Part shown: in pieces, positions 1 to 8,509 of the stretch
Layout of the letters: every line of letters starts with the position of its first letter
Position numbering within the stretch: position 1 is the first letter of the stretch
Source: Bradyrhizobium sp.
GTDB taxonomy: Bacteria; Pseudomonadota; Alphaproteobacteria; Rhizobiales; Xanthobacteraceae
Direction of reading: 5' to 3'
NCBI GenBank assembly: GCA_028290305.1
Contig: JAQGKC010000247.1
Location: 1 to 44,480, forward strand
DNA: 44,480 nucleotides
Notes under the pieces: generated by a model
Database searches by the model: none
The model's input: the letters and a program-made list of their open reading frames with translations, nothing else
Told to the model about the DNA's origin: nothing
Position numbers and translations under genes: made by a program

Positions 1-222
1 GGAGTAAAAGAATTGGCCCTGACCGCTTTCTTGCCGCCCTAACATCCGCCGCTCCCGCAAATGCCGCCTCAACCTGACGGAATCACGGTTCGCGAGTCGT
101 CTCAACCGGAGTTTTGCAACACTATCCTGCTATTACCGGACATCGCTGCTCTCATTCGACACGTCGTGGTCGTGACCAGAAGCGAAGGCGGCTCATTGAG
201 CTTGATCGCCGTTATGCTGCAG

Positions 223-903
223 CTATGTGTGGCTTCCGTCCGTGAGGCTGATCACTAGGGCAATAGCCCCTACCAGAATGAGGCTGACGGCCCAGGCTGC
301 GTCCAGATTGAACCAGCTTCGCGCCACGAATTTGAGACCGAGATGGCGGTAAACCAGCCACGCCGCGCATCCGCCGGCCGCGATCATCGCGGCGGAGTGC
401 GCAACGGACACCAACACGGCCATGCCGAGATTGGCATTGATGAGCCTGGCTGCTGCCTCGTGGCCTGTGTCGAAGTCAGGAGCCTGGCACAGCCCGAGAT
501 AGATCGGCACGAGCATCAATCCAGCGCCGTGAGCGATCGCTACCGCGAAGGACCAAAGCCCTAATTGCGTCGGCCGTATTCGGGCGAGCGCGCGTGGATG
601 GCGTCGATTGAGGAGCCGGAAGACACCGAATCCGATGACCAGAAGGCTGGCGCCGAACTGGATCTGACGCTGCCATTCGACCAAGGTGAGGAGCAGCGCG
701 AAGGGAAGAATTACTAAAAGCATGGCCAGCAGGTGGCCTGCCCATAGCGGCCAGAGCGCCATAAAGAGAGCGCGCGAGCTCTTTTCCATCAGTCCGGCCG
801 AAACAGCGAGCGGCCACCCCATCCCCGGGTTGACCCCGTGATAGAAACCGCTCGCGACAACAGCCAGCCAGAGTCCGGGAAGAGTCCAATTGGCTCCGCT
901 CAA
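223..903 (-). CDS. Polytopic inner-membrane protein (HGxNPGMGW family)
   Basis: The product is about 226 residues with six or so hydrophobic segments. The first carries the motif HGVNPGMGW, followed by a charged loop and a segment with WAGHLLAM. Later segments hold AIAHGAGLMLVPIYLGLC and SVAHSAAMIAAGG. Histidines inside predicted membrane segments suggest metal or small-solute handling, but that is inference. I recall relatives in Rhizobiales, sometimes labelled arginine/ornithine antiporter without proof. The gene follows the SBP56 gene directly, so the two are probably co-transcribed and translationally coupled. No ATG lies near the N-terminus. I chose the TTG at 903, two bases after the upstream stop; another in-frame TTG at 999 would overlap the upstream gene. 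The start is uncertain. Confidence 0.65.
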   Translation of the reverse strand: MSGANWTLPGLWLAVVASGFYHGVNPGMGWPLAVSAGLMEKSSRALFMALWPLWAGHLLAMLLVILPFALLLTLVEWQRQIQFGASLLVIGFGVFRLLNRRHPRALARIRPTQLGLWSFAVAIAHGAGLMLVPIYLGLCQAPDFDTGHEAAARLINANLGMAVLVSVAHSAAMIAAGGCAAWLVYRHLGLKFVARSWFNLDAAWAVSLILVGAIALVISLTDGSHT

Positions 904-905
904 AT

Positions 906-2306
906 CTAGGCCGAGGGATAGCAGAACGAATCGGTCGAGCAGTCGCCGCCGTCGAGCCGGATTTGATGCGCACGGTATCCGTCGGGGAAATCTACCCAAT
1001 AGTCCTTGGACAGCTCGAGGCCACCGCTTGTACCTGCATTGGCCATGACCTCAGCGCCCGGCATTCCCTCGGGATAGAACTGGTTGTCCCACGTCGAGTA
1101 GAGGGAGTTGGTCCAGTACACCCTTTTGCCGTCGCGGCTGATCTCGACCATCTGGGGACCGCCCGCATACGTCTTGCCGTTCGGATGAGGCGTGCGGCGA
1201 ACAATGCCGCCAATGTGCACGGAGCCCGCCAGCTTTGGCTTTCTTGGATCGGTGACATCGTATTGACGCATCTCGCCGGTGCCCCAACAAGAGACGTAGA
1301 GAAATTTGTCATCCATGGACAAGTCGATGTCGGTTACCAGCGGCGGCACTGCGCCAAAACCCTGCAAGAGTGGCGGCAACTGTTCCTTGGGCGCCGCTTC
1401 TGGCGGGATCGTCGACGTCTTCTCGATGTGGAACTTGCCACCCTCGCGCCACCAAGTCCAAATTGAGCCTTCGAGGTTCGTGGTATCGATCACGACGCCA
1501 AGGAAGCCGTACTCGCGAACGGGATCGTGAGCGGGCCGCACTTCCAGTGCCATTTGATGATTGGCTCCGAGATCGATGGTCTGGACGTTTCGCCGAGCCC
1601 GGAGATCCCAGAAGTGAATCCGATGGCCATACTTGTTCGAGAGCAGATCATCCGGCACGATCCCGCTCTCGAACTGGGGCGGCAATGCCCACTCGCTCGT
1701 CACCATGTAATCGCGTGGCAGGTTCCACCAGAAGTCATAATGCAGCGTCTGCGGACCACGGTCGATCTCCCACCTTCCGAGCACCTCGAACGTCTGGCAG
1801 TCCATGATGAAGATGCCGGGCGGCCCATCGGCACCATCCTTGCTACCGCCGCCGAGCGCGCTGACGTAGATGCCATCCGGACCGCAGTGGATCGTGTGGG
1901 GCCGCGAGTAGCCGGTCTTTCTAAAGATTTCCTCAGGCTCGATGATTTTGTGAATCTTCGCCTGGGTAGGATCAGGTTTGGTATCCACGACATAAATACG
2001 AGAGGACCGGATACCGGGGATTATGAGATAGCGCCGCTCGAGGAATGCGTGCCCAGAGAGCGGCGACAAAGCCGACGAGCAGGCATTCCATCCGAAGTGG
2101 TGAAACTCGTCGCCCTTGTTGGGCATCGTTACCATGTGGACGATCTGGCTATAGGTTGGAGATCCAGACTTAACGTCGATCACTGCGAGCGCATCGGGTT
2201 TTGAGAAGTCCGGGCTAAGCAGCAAGGTATAGGCGAAGCTTTCGGGCGGGGCTTCCATTGCAAGCTTCGGCGATGCGTGGAACGTCGGATCGGGCCTCAT
2301 TGTCAT
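906..2306 (-). CDS. Selenium-binding protein 56 / methanethiol oxidase family
   Basis: This 466-residue protein matches the SBP56 family over its whole length, the usual size. Landmarks are HHFGWNACSS (about residues 69-78, with the family cysteine), RPHTIHCGPDGIYVSALG, WWNLPRDYMVTSEW, and the C-terminal segment around YRAHQIRLDGGDCS. Bacterial members (MtoX) oxidise methanethiol to formaldehyde, hydrogen sulfide and hydrogen peroxide with copper; eukaryotic members bind selenium. No signal peptide is visible, unlike some periplasmic MtoX proteins, so the location is unclear. The start at 2306 is chosen because AGGGAGG lies just upstream and the reading frame further upstream is low-complexity and not family-like. 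The usual mtoX neighbours (SCO1/SenC-like, MauG-like) are absent; a membrane protein follows instead. Confidence in the family is high, in the substrate moderate. Confidence 0.9.
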   Translation of the reverse strand: MTMRPDPTFHASPKLAMEAPPESFAYTLLLSPDFSKPDALAVIDVKSGSPTYSQIVHMVTMPNKGDEFHHFGWNACSSALSPLSGHAFLERRYLIIPGIRSSRIYVVDTKPDPTQAKIHKIIEPEEIFRKTGYSRPHTIHCGPDGIYVSALGGGSKDGADGPPGIFIMDCQTFEVLGRWEIDRGPQTLHYDFWWNLPRDYMVTSEWALPPQFESGIVPDDLLSNKYGHRIHFWDLRARRNVQTIDLGANHQMALEVRPAHDPVREYGFLGVVIDTTNLEGSIWTWWREGGKFHIEKTSTIPPEAAPKEQLPPLLQGFGAVPPLVTDIDLSMDDKFLYVSCWGTGEMRQYDVTDPRKPKLAGSVHIGGIVRRTPHPNGKTYAGGPQMVEISRDGKRVYWTNSLYSTWDNQFYPEGMPGAEVMANAGTSGGLELSKDYWVDFPDGYRAHQIRLDGGDCSTDSFCYPSA

Positions 2307-2563
2307 CGTACTGCCTCCCTGTTTGTGGACGCATACAAAACGTCTCGGCGGCATGCAGCAGCAACTCCGGCTTGTTGAGCTCCTATTGCGAGAGCTGCCG
2401 GCTGGTTTCGGCTTATCCTCACAATACACCATCAAAGCCGTCCGGTAATTAGTAAGATGAAGGCCGCGACCTGCCGACCATTGAAGGAATATGCGGTTCT
2501 TTGGGCTAGGCCCCAAAGCGGACGTCCGGCGAAACGGCGACGGCACCGCAACAAATTAGAAAG

Positions 2564-2724
2564 CTATTCGATCACCTCGTCGGCAAGCCCCAGCATCGCC
2601 GACGGCAGAACGAGCCAAAGCGCCCTGGCAGTCTTCAGGTTGAGACGAACTGGAATTTCGTCGGCTGCTCGACCGGGAAGTCGGCCGGCCGCGCGCCTGT
2701 CAGTACTTTATCTACGTACTTCCG
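2564..2724 (-). pseudogene. Fragment of ABC transporter substrate-binding protein (C-terminal tail)
   Basis: Read on the minus strand, the segment gives YVDKVLTGARPADFPVEQP and then, after a shift of one base near 2643, NLKTARALWLVLPSAMLG and LADEVIE before a stop at 2564. This is the characteristic end of the pfam04392-type ABC substrate-binding proteins, whose intact form reads KFELVINLKTAKALGL. A single missing base between the Val and Asn codons accounts for the frame change. Nothing upstream of about 2724 matches the family, so only the last 50 or so codons remain. Such tails are scattered in Bradyrhizobium-type genomes (from memory). A short inverted repeat (CTTTGGG/CCCAAAG, 2499-2518) lies just beyond the stop. 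It is a non-functional remnant. Confidence 0.7.
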
Positions 2725-2957
2725 CATTGGCCCGCTGAGCGCATCCAGCGACGGCTGTACGACCCGGTACTGCCAGTTCGATGAGCTGTTCGAGTTGCTT
2801 GGGCGGCCGGATATGGAAGCTCCTGGAAGATTGATTAAAATTTTTCGTAAATTGCCAACCGGCAAACAACTGTTTCGGCAAAAGCTGGGCGGCCTTAAAC
2901 CTGTCTTTTATCGCGAGCGCTGCATCCTTTTTTCGAAAGAAGGGGGTTTGCATACCA

Positions 2958-3245
2958 ATGCCTATTTTCAAATATTTTGCGATCGTAGGATCGGCACTGC
3001 TCGCGCTTTTATTTATTTCCGATGCTTACTTCGGCGACAACGAGAGCAATTCACGTTTCAACGGGTCGTTATATGAAAGCGCCATTTACGCGCCTCGGTT
3101 GGAGGAAACCGCGGTTAAAGCGGAGATTCGTCTTACTCGCGATGTCACTCCTGCCGACCGCGTTAAGGAGGTGTTTGCCCAGTTCGTTCCCAACGAAGGT
3201 AAGCGTGGAAGACGTTACTCATCCACTGCTACAGTCATTCGGTAG
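2958..3245 (+). CDS. Small membrane-anchored protein (Bradyrhizobium type)
   Basis: The 95-residue product starts MPIFKYFAIVGSALLALLF, a single N-terminal membrane segment or uncleaved signal, then DAYFG and a polar tail with little predicted structure. I recall similar short proteins with the MPIF-Y-F--VG opening in Bradyrhizobium; their function is unknown. The ATG at 2958 has AAGAAGGGGG about ten bases upstream. It stands alone, between a decayed ABC fragment and a gene-poor stretch. The reading is supported by the typical N-terminus and the ribosome-binding site rather than by a domain. Confidence 0.65.
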   Translation: MPIFKYFAIVGSALLALLFISDAYFGDNESNSRFNGSLYESAIYAPRLEETAVKAEIRLTRDVTPADRVKEVFAQFVPNEGKRGRRYSSTATVIR

Positions 3246-3594
3246 CCACCTTGAGGCACTGCATCGTCTGCAATGCCCAAAACTTGGCATTTTGCGTCCG
3301 AGGGGCAAGCCACGAAAGGCTACAATCAAAGCTTGACGCGCGACCCAAGTCGAGATGGGTCAATCTCGTCGATTTGACTGTCGGCCGGTCACTTCCGATC
3401 TACCGGATGAACGGACATTTTCAGTGTCTGTCGGCATATCTCAAACGTGCCAACTCCAGACTCATGCATAGCAGCATAGCGTCTTCATTCAGTCGCTTCG
3501 TCTGTGATCGCAAGGACGCCCGGCGGAGGGGCAGGCCAGGCTTCCGGGGGTCTTGAGGTTTTCAAATAGCTGGCACTCATTCTTGCGGCAAGTC
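3246..3594. other. Intergenic stretch, no gene seen
   Basis: No open frame here has a credible start, ribosome-binding site or recognisable product. The composition resembles the degenerate non-coding repeats near the ABC-protein remnant at 2564-2724, but I cannot define repeat boundaries. Confidence 0.4.
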
Positions 3595-4944
3595 CTAGTT
3601 CGCGACCATGATGTGCTCGTCCAGTTTGACTGTAACCATGTCGAACCGCGATTGCGCCAGCGACCGAACACCGACCTGATGGAAGCCAATCTTGAGTTCC
3701 TGCTTGTCGACATGAATGCGAAGATAGCCGTAATTGTGATCGTCGTACTTCTCCAGCAGCAACTGCTTCACGTCGGGGACGGGATGCTTCCCTTCAAGGT
3801 ATGTCACATCGCTGCTGCTGTGCGGCTCCTGGCCTGGGTTTCCACGTTGCGCTCTGACCAGAGCGGTAACATTATGGCCGCCATCGCCGCAGACGATGAA
3901 GGGGACGTCGATCTCCTTACCGCCGATCTTGATGGTCCGCGTATAGCGCTGATAGTTATGGGCGTGGCCCGAGAGGAATGCATGGGGATATACCCCTTCC
4001 TCCTGGCAGACGGTGTCGATCTCCTTAAGCATCACGATGCTGCTGCCGTGATTGCCGTCGGTGCCGCCGGCCCCCTTCGGCGGCGAGTAGCTGAACGGCG
4101 GATGGTGCGTAGCGAGCAGGACGGCGCCAGCATATTTCTCCTGCTTGATTCGTTTCAATTGTGCCCGAAGAAAATCGATCTGCACATTGGATAGTGCCGG
4201 CCACTTCTTGCTGACATTTGAAATGACACCCGGATCTTCCAGCGCATTGCTGAACAGGCCGATGATCCGGACAAACGGCGCGTCCAGGGTGAAGTAAACG
4301 CCTGGCTGGGTCATTGCCGTTCGATGCAGCGAGCCCGCCTCAGCTGTAATGATATTTTGCTTGGAACAGAAATTTCGCTGGAATATATCCAGCGGCATCT
4401 CCCCTGCCTTGGTCCCGGGAACGACGAACGAATCGTGATTACCCGGAATAGCAAAAATAGCCGCGGGGTAATTGCGGAAAGGTTCGTAGAACTGGTCGTA
4501 GTAATAGCGGGCTTCCCCAAAATTGTAGACGATGTCGCCCAGATGAAAGAGGAATGCAGCGCGATTGGGTTCCGAGGATGAAGCGCTGTCGAGGCTGACC
4601 TGATCGGCGACGCGCAGTTCATTGGGATATTTACCCGAGTTCGACGCTCCGGAATCGCCTAGCGAGTGAAAGATGATCTTGCCGGCGTCCGTTATCTTCT
4701 TGACGATCTGTGGCCCGTGACTGCCATAAGCGTCCGCGAGGCTGAACATGTCGCTTGCGGCGATCCGTGATGGGGGTATGGCGACAACCTCTTGCTTCAG
4801 CAAACTCTCGATCTTGCTGTACAAAGCGTTGTCGCTCGGATGTGCCGTGGAAAATCCGGTGGGATCAGGAAGCGACCCGTCCTCGCCGAAAATCGGTTCG
4901 TGGAAAACCGGTTGCGGAAGCCGGGAACGAGCCGCTCGCGCCAT
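3595..4944 (-). CDS. Calcineurin-like metallophosphoesterase
   Basis: This 449-residue protein carries the full metallophosphoesterase signature: GDSG (residues 96-99), GDIVYN (136-141), GNHD (168-171), THHPP (about 279-283) and GHAHNYQR (326-333). These residues bind two metal ions that hydrolyse phosphoester bonds. The long insert and the GHAHNYQR form resemble purple-acid-phosphatase-like members, but the substrate cannot be read. There is no signal peptide, so it is probably cytoplasmic unless exported by another route. The start at 4944 is fixed by AGGAGG seven bases upstream; an in-frame TTG at 4965 lies ahead of that site and is rejected. It stands alone on the minus strand. Confidence 0.88.
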   Translation of the reverse strand: MARAARSRLPQPVFHEPIFGEDGSLPDPTGFSTAHPSDNALYSKIESLLKQEVVAIPPSRIAASDMFSLADAYGSHGPQIVKKITDAGKIIFHSLGDSGASNSGKYPNELRVADQVSLDSASSSEPNRAAFLFHLGDIVYNFGEARYYYDQFYEPFRNYPAAIFAIPGNHDSFVVPGTKAGEMPLDIFQRNFCSKQNIITAEAGSLHRTAMTQPGVYFTLDAPFVRIIGLFSNALEDPGVISNVSKKWPALSNVQIDFLRAQLKRIKQEKYAGAVLLATHHPPFSYSPPKGAGGTDGNHGSSIVMLKEIDTVCQEEGVYPHAFLSGHAHNYQRYTRTIKIGGKEIDVPFIVCGDGGHNVTALVRAQRGNPGQEPHSSSDVTYLEGKHPVPDVKQLLLEKYDDHNYGYLRIHVDKQELKIGFHQVGVRSLAQSRFDMVTVKLDEHIMVAN

Positions 4945-5237
4945 GACAATTCCTCCTGTCGTCAAAGTTTCGATCGGATTATTGTAGGATTGTTACGTCC
5001 CAAAGACGTCCCGAATAATTTCGAACTATCGGCGAGCGGTACGCGCGGTCGGGGCCGCCGCGGCGCGGCGCGCCGAAGCTCGGGCCCGCAACGCGCCAGC
5101 CAAGTCTACGTTTGGCGTGATGCCGCGATTAGGGCGACGCGGTCGTCAAACAGGACTTCCGAGTCTCACGTAACGGATACTGATCTTGGATTGGTGACGT
5201 GAAGGCTCATCTTTTAGGGGCCAGCGACGAACGCGAG

Positions 5238-5945
5238 CTATTGTTCTGACGACAGATGGACTATCTGGCGTCCGCCATTCATCTCCTTGAGATCGTTGAC
5301 GTAGTCCTCAGGACGCTGCCAGCGTAAAGGAACTTTCAATCCCATAAAATTTGCGATGCTGCCGATAAACGAAGTGCAATTGGATATTTCGGCGTTCCAG
5401 AGCGGTGAACTCGCCTGTAATTTCTTGATGTATGCGAAAACCCTTTTTGCGTCCGGCTCATTCAAGTAAACGCGGTAACTAGCGGTCAAGTACTGCGCAT
5501 CAAGATCGCCATAGCTTGCCCCGGTCTCGGACGGCACCCACGTTAAATAACCAAGTGCATAAGCCAGGGTGTCTCCCGCAGGGGTAAGGCCCGCGACTTC
5601 AACTTCTCGCTCGCTTGTCTTCCCAAACCAGACGAAAGCGTGTCCCCAGCTCGCCGCCGTCCTGGCTCTGAAATCGACGTAGTACGGACCCTTTGCTGAT
5701 CCCGACCCCGGCTTTCGAGTCGACTGTGACGCCGGTTTTGATTCAATGGGCGCCTCACCGGAAACAAGCGCATTCGCGTCGGCGGTGCGCTTGTGGAACT
5801 CCCGTTTCTGGGAAATGAAACGTTCCGAACCGGCGCGAGCGTCAATCTCGTGTGCAGAAGCTGATTGGATTTTGCACGGGAGCAAAACAGCGAGCGTGAA
5901 TCCCGCAAGCAAGCATAGTCCTAATCTCTTCGGCCTATTTGCCAC
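5238..5945 (-). CDS. Secreted protein with permuted NlpC/P60-like His and Asn-Cys motifs
   Basis: The product has 235 residues. The N-terminus is basic then hydrophobic (LCLLAGFTLAVLLPC) and looks like a signal peptide ending near SASA. After a Ser/Lys-rich linker, the globular part opens with a beta strand and WGHAFVWFG, and later has AEISNCTSFIGSIANFMGL. The order His first, then Asn-Cys at the head of a helix, is that of circularly permuted NlpC/P60 (papain-like) proteins, so a periplasmic peptidase, amidase or acyltransferase role is possible. I have not recognised the exact family. The start is a GTG at 5945 with AAGGG close upstream. The cysteine in the signal region does not follow a clear lipobox. 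Confidence 0.7.
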   Translation of the reverse strand: MANRPKRLGLCLLAGFTLAVLLPCKIQSASAHEIDARAGSERFISQKREFHKRTADANALVSGEAPIESKPASQSTRKPGSGSAKGPYYVDFRARTAASWGHAFVWFGKTSEREVEVAGLTPAGDTLAYALGYLTWVPSETGASYGDLDAQYLTASYRVYLNEPDAKRVFAYIKKLQASSPLWNAEISNCTSFIGSIANFMGLKVPLRWQRPEDYVNDLKEMNGGRQIVHLSSEQ

Positions 5946-6009
5946 GCTTCGCCCTTCAACTGTCGACGATAAAGGTCAGATTCAACGAGACCTGAGTCAA
6001 TACCGCGTA

Positions 6010-6189
6010 TTAGTAGGTCCGCGTCACGACGGGCGCCTTGCCGATTGGGGCTTTCCCGATTGGGGCCTTGCCAATCGGCATCTTGCCGATTGGGGCCTGC
6101 TGATAGACGGGCTGCGGGTGCGGGAGATCGGCCGCGCCAGCGGCGGTCACCATGGCAAGCGTTGCCCCCGCTATAATCACAATTTTCAT
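6010..6189 (-). CDS. Tiny secreted protein with PIGK repeats
   Basis: The 59-residue product begins MKIVIIAGATLAMVTAAGA, a convincing signal peptide with a cleavage site before ADLP. The mature part of about 40 residues is dominated by four five-residue repeats of the form PIGK(A/M), ending VVTRTY. The ATG at 6189 has AGAGGAGAAG seven bases upstream, a strong ribosome-binding site. Mature repeats of this kind are basic and probably disordered; an envelope-binding or metal-independent stress role is possible, but nothing in the sequence shows it. The gene lies 64 bases downstream of the 5238-5945 gene's start side, on the same strand, so the two could share a transcript. Confidence 0.7.
   Translation of the reverse strand: MKIVIIAGATLAMVTAAGAADLPHPQPVYQQAPIGKMPIGKAPIGKAPIGKAPVVTRTY
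6035..6097 (-). repeat. Tandem 15-bp repeat encoding PIGK units
   Basis: Four adjacent 15-bp units, related to the plus-strand sequence CTTGCCGATTGGGGC, encode the pentapeptide repeats of the small secreted protein. The copies differ at a few third-codon positions, so the peptide repeat is kept more strictly than the DNA. Copy number could vary between strains. Confidence 0.8.
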
Positions 6190-6281
6190 CACGGTACTTC
6201 TCCTCTAGGTTAGAAGAAACAAGGCAGTAACCTTCCGACCTGTCCCTCAGGTGCGCCGCGAGCATGAACGTCGGAATACGT

Positions 6282-6458
6282 CTACAGTGCGGCAGATAGG
6301 ACGTGTTCGAGGAATCGGTCCACGGTGCGGCAGATATGACACATACTGGAACCTCCGCCTAAATTCAGACCGCTCTTGAAATCATAACGCTGCCCCTCCA
6401 CGATCTGCAGTTGCTCGGTCAATTTGGCCGTCGGAGCCGGAGGAATAGCCGGGGTCAT
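6282..6458 (-). CDS. Small CxxC protein, unknown
   Basis: The 58-residue frame starts MTPAIPPAPTAKLTEQLQ and ends with GGGSSMCHICRTVDRFLEH, so it has one CxxC pair that could bind metal or form a disulfide. The ATG at 6458 is preceded by AAAGAAGAG at good spacing. I do not recognise the family. The last third shares a 12-base repeat (GTGCGGCAGATA on the plus strand, near 6289 and 6326), which may mean the 3' end was reshaped by a duplication. It is supported only by the start signals and composition. Confidence 0.45.
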   Translation of the reverse strand: MTPAIPPAPTAKLTEQLQIVEGQRYDFKSGLNLGGGSSMCHICRTVDRFLEHVLSAAL

Positions 6459-6612
6459 CACTCTTCTTTCGCTATGTTTGTTGCTCCGCCCGAGGACCAA
6501 CCTGGATTGGATCTTTAGGCAGGATCGAAGTCGAGGGACTTATCCGTTCGATCGCCACTGGCGATGATGAAGTTCCTCACGGGTAATCCTGCGGTGGGCC
6601 GCCCGCCGTTAG

Positions 6613-7365
6613 CTATTGATTCTTTGCCGGTGTGCTCGGAAGCACGGCTGCCACACCTTCCGGATTGATGTTGAAGGCCAAGAATATCAATGGCTCGTTG
6701 CCTGGGTTTCCCCATTGGTGCACGAGGGCCTGCGGTTCATAGATCAGGGAACCCGGTCCCCTTGCTTCTGTCTTGCCGTCGACCGTGTTGGCCCCGGTAC
6801 CGGAGACGATAAAGTATAGAGCCGCGCCTGACCGATGGTGCGGCGGGTTGGAGGGCATCCGCGCTGGAAATGTGACTCGCGTGAGATTGAGATCATAACC
6901 GCCTGGCTTCAGGTCGGGGATCGGATTCGCTGTGCGATATAATTCTCTCACGGCGGCAGGTGCCGTCTCGGCAGGCCGATCCAGGTCCTCAGCGGGAACA
7001 AAGAAGAAGTGGAGGAAAGTCGATGGCCCTCCGCTGCCCGCCGTTAGCGCCGCGGTCTTTCCGCCGGCGATGAACAGCCCCTCTCCGGCGTTGAGCATTT
7101 TGGCCTCGCCATCGAGCGCGACCTCGGTCGATCCTGACATCTGGTAGAGGATGCCGTTGGCCGCCGAGACGTCGCTCTTCTCGTCCGGCTGAAGAATGAT
7201 GCTCACCGCTTTGAAATGGAGCGGCACGTCCGTCACGGTCGGCAGTTTGGTTGCGGCGACCACTGTTCGCGTAATTGCTGGTGGGGCGGGGTTGGTTTGC
7301 GCGGTCCCGGAGGCGGGAAACGCCATCGCGCCAAGCAAAAGTAGTCCGGTTGTCCTGAACTGCAT
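6613..7365 (-). CDS. Secreted bicupin-domain protein
   Basis: The 250-residue product opens with a signal peptide (MQFRTTGLLLLGAMAF, cleavage near GTAQ). Two beta-barrel halves follow. The first contains the glycine-rich cupin turn with ALDGEAKMLNAGEGLFIAGG; the second has PPHHRSGAALYFIVSGTG and a downstream HQWGN, giving His residues suited to metal binding in the C-terminal cupin. Periplasmic cupins of this sort are often poorly characterised dioxygenases, isomerases or sensors; the substrate is not visible. The ATG at 7365 has a GCGAGG element nearby. It lies 82 bases downstream of the VOC gene on the same strand, so the two may form a short operon. Confidence 0.8.
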   Translation of the reverse strand: MQFRTTGLLLLGAMAFPASGTAQTNPAPPAITRTVVAATKLPTVTDVPLHFKAVSIILQPDEKSDVSAANGILYQMSGSTEVALDGEAKMLNAGEGLFIAGGKTAALTAGSGGPSTFLHFFFVPAEDLDRPAETAPAAVRELYRTANPIPDLKPGGYDLNLTRVTFPARMPSNPPHHRSGAALYFIVSGTGANTVDGKTEARGPGSLIYEPQALVHQWGNPGNEPLIFLAFNINPEGVAAVLPSTPAKNQ

Positions 7366-7447
7366 GATTGCCTCGCAGGTTCAGCGGATAATCGGAGCAC
7401 CATACGCTCTCCCAGCGCCTCTTGGAATGGCAGGCCGCTTCGAGCTG

Positions 7448-7816
7448 CTATTGGACGGAAACCGGGAGCAAAGGCCGAGCAAAACTGAGTTCGTGGCCGT
7501 CGGGGTCAATTAGGTGGAAGAAGCGCTCACCCCATTCGGCATCCTGGGGCATGGCAGCTGGCTGGTATCCAGCTGCGAGTGCACGGTCGTAAAGTGCATC
7601 GACATCGGCAACGTAGAAGATTACCCGACCCCACCATGACCAGCGCCGCTCGGCAGGCTGGGCGATGAGGTTGAGATAGCTCGTCCCCGCCCGAAAACTG
7701 GTAAATGACGACGCTTCGCCGCCATGCAGGACCTCAAACCCCAATGCGCAGTAGAACCGGACAGCGCGTGGCATTCCGTGGGTGCCAAGTGTGACCGCGC
7801 TGATCCCCTCGATCAT
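7448..7816 (-). CDS. VOC (glyoxalase/bleomycin-resistance) family protein
   Basis: The 122-residue product has the VOC layout of two beta-alpha-beta-beta-beta modules. It begins GISAVTLGTHGMPRAVRFYCALGFEV and ends RFFHLIDPDGHELSFA, the typical last strand with a DPDGH-E metal-ligand region. The first ligand position is not the usual His, which speaks against a classic glyoxalase I. Members include dioxygenases, lyases and resistance proteins; the substrate is unknown. The ATG at 7816 has GGGAGAG upstream. It is the first gene of a possible pair with the secreted bicupin and is divergent from the UspA gene. Confidence 0.85.
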   Translation of the reverse strand: MIEGISAVTLGTHGMPRAVRFYCALGFEVLHGGEASSFTSFRAGTSYLNLIAQPAERRWSWWGRVIFYVADVDALYDRALAAGYQPAAMPQDAEWGERFFHLIDPDGHELSFARPLLPVSVQ

Positions 7817-8023
7817 GGACAGAACTCTCCCGTTTTATTTCGCCGTTTGTAGTCGACACCTCTTCACCTGTCAGAACAAGGCCGAGTGCGCGACGCGCGG
7901 CCAGTGGAGGCAAGCAATAGCCGAAGCAACAACTTCTCTATGACATCCTGCCTCTAAATAATACGACGATGTGGGCCGAGAGATTCGTGCTAAACTGCGT
8001 TTGCTAGTCCATGCGGAACCGAG

Positions 8024-8509
8024 GTGGCGAACTTGTATAAGAAAGTTCTTCTCGCCTATGACGGCTCAATCGAAGGACGACTGGCATTGCGGGAGGGTGC
8101 GAAGCTCGCGCAACTTTGCGGGGCCGATGTCTTCCTGCTGGCCGTCGTAGAACCTTCTTTCGGCGCGACCTTAGAGGGCGGCATCGCGATCCCGATGGAC
8201 GAGCAGATCGCAACTTATAGGGCAATCCTTGCGGAAGGCGTGGAGCGGCTCAAGGCCATGGGCTTCTCGCCGACGGCGCGGCTAGGCATGGGAGCCGCCG
8301 GACAGGAGATCGCTGGGGTCGCCGAAGAGATCGGAGCAAACCTCGTCGTCGTGGGTCATCGTTCGACCGGGCCGCTGGCGCGATGGTGGTTCGGCTCTGT
8401 CGGCACCTACCTGATCAAGCATCTTCACTGCAGTGTCTTGGTCGCCCAGACCGAAATCAGCGACGATCAATTTGCCCGGCTGCTAACGATACCCGCTGAG
8501 CAGGCATAG
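8024..8509 (+). CDS. Universal stress protein, UspA family
   Basis: The 161-residue product has one Usp domain, starting YKKVLLAYDGS with the early Asp that contacts ATP. The C-terminal signature GHRSTGPLARWWFGSVGTYLIKH is a form of the G-2x-G-9x-G(S/T) nucleotide-binding motif, so an ATP-binding subtype is likely. Such proteins act in stress, energy limitation or low oxygen. The start is ambiguous. The GTG at 8024 is given, but the TTG at 8033 sits five bases after GAGGTGG and would begin LYKKVLL, closer to the family norm. The gene is divergent from the VOC gene; I saw no FNR/FixK-like box in the 207-base gap. Confidence 0.88.
   Translation: MANLYKKVLLAYDGSIEGRLALREGAKLAQLCGADVFLLAVVEPSFGATLEGGIAIPMDEQIATYRAILAEGVERLKAMGFSPTARLGMGAAGQEIAGVAEEIGANLVVVGHRSTGPLARWWFGSVGTYLIKHLHCSVLVAQTEISDDQFARLLTIPAEQA

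Noticed and set aside
61..258. Plus-strand frame of 65 codons at the left edge
   Set aside because: No ribosome-binding site, no recognisable product, and it overlaps the 3' end of the membrane-protein gene.
2499..2518. Inverted repeat CTTTGGG/CCCAAAG as a terminator
   Set aside because: Seven-base stem without a T run on either strand.
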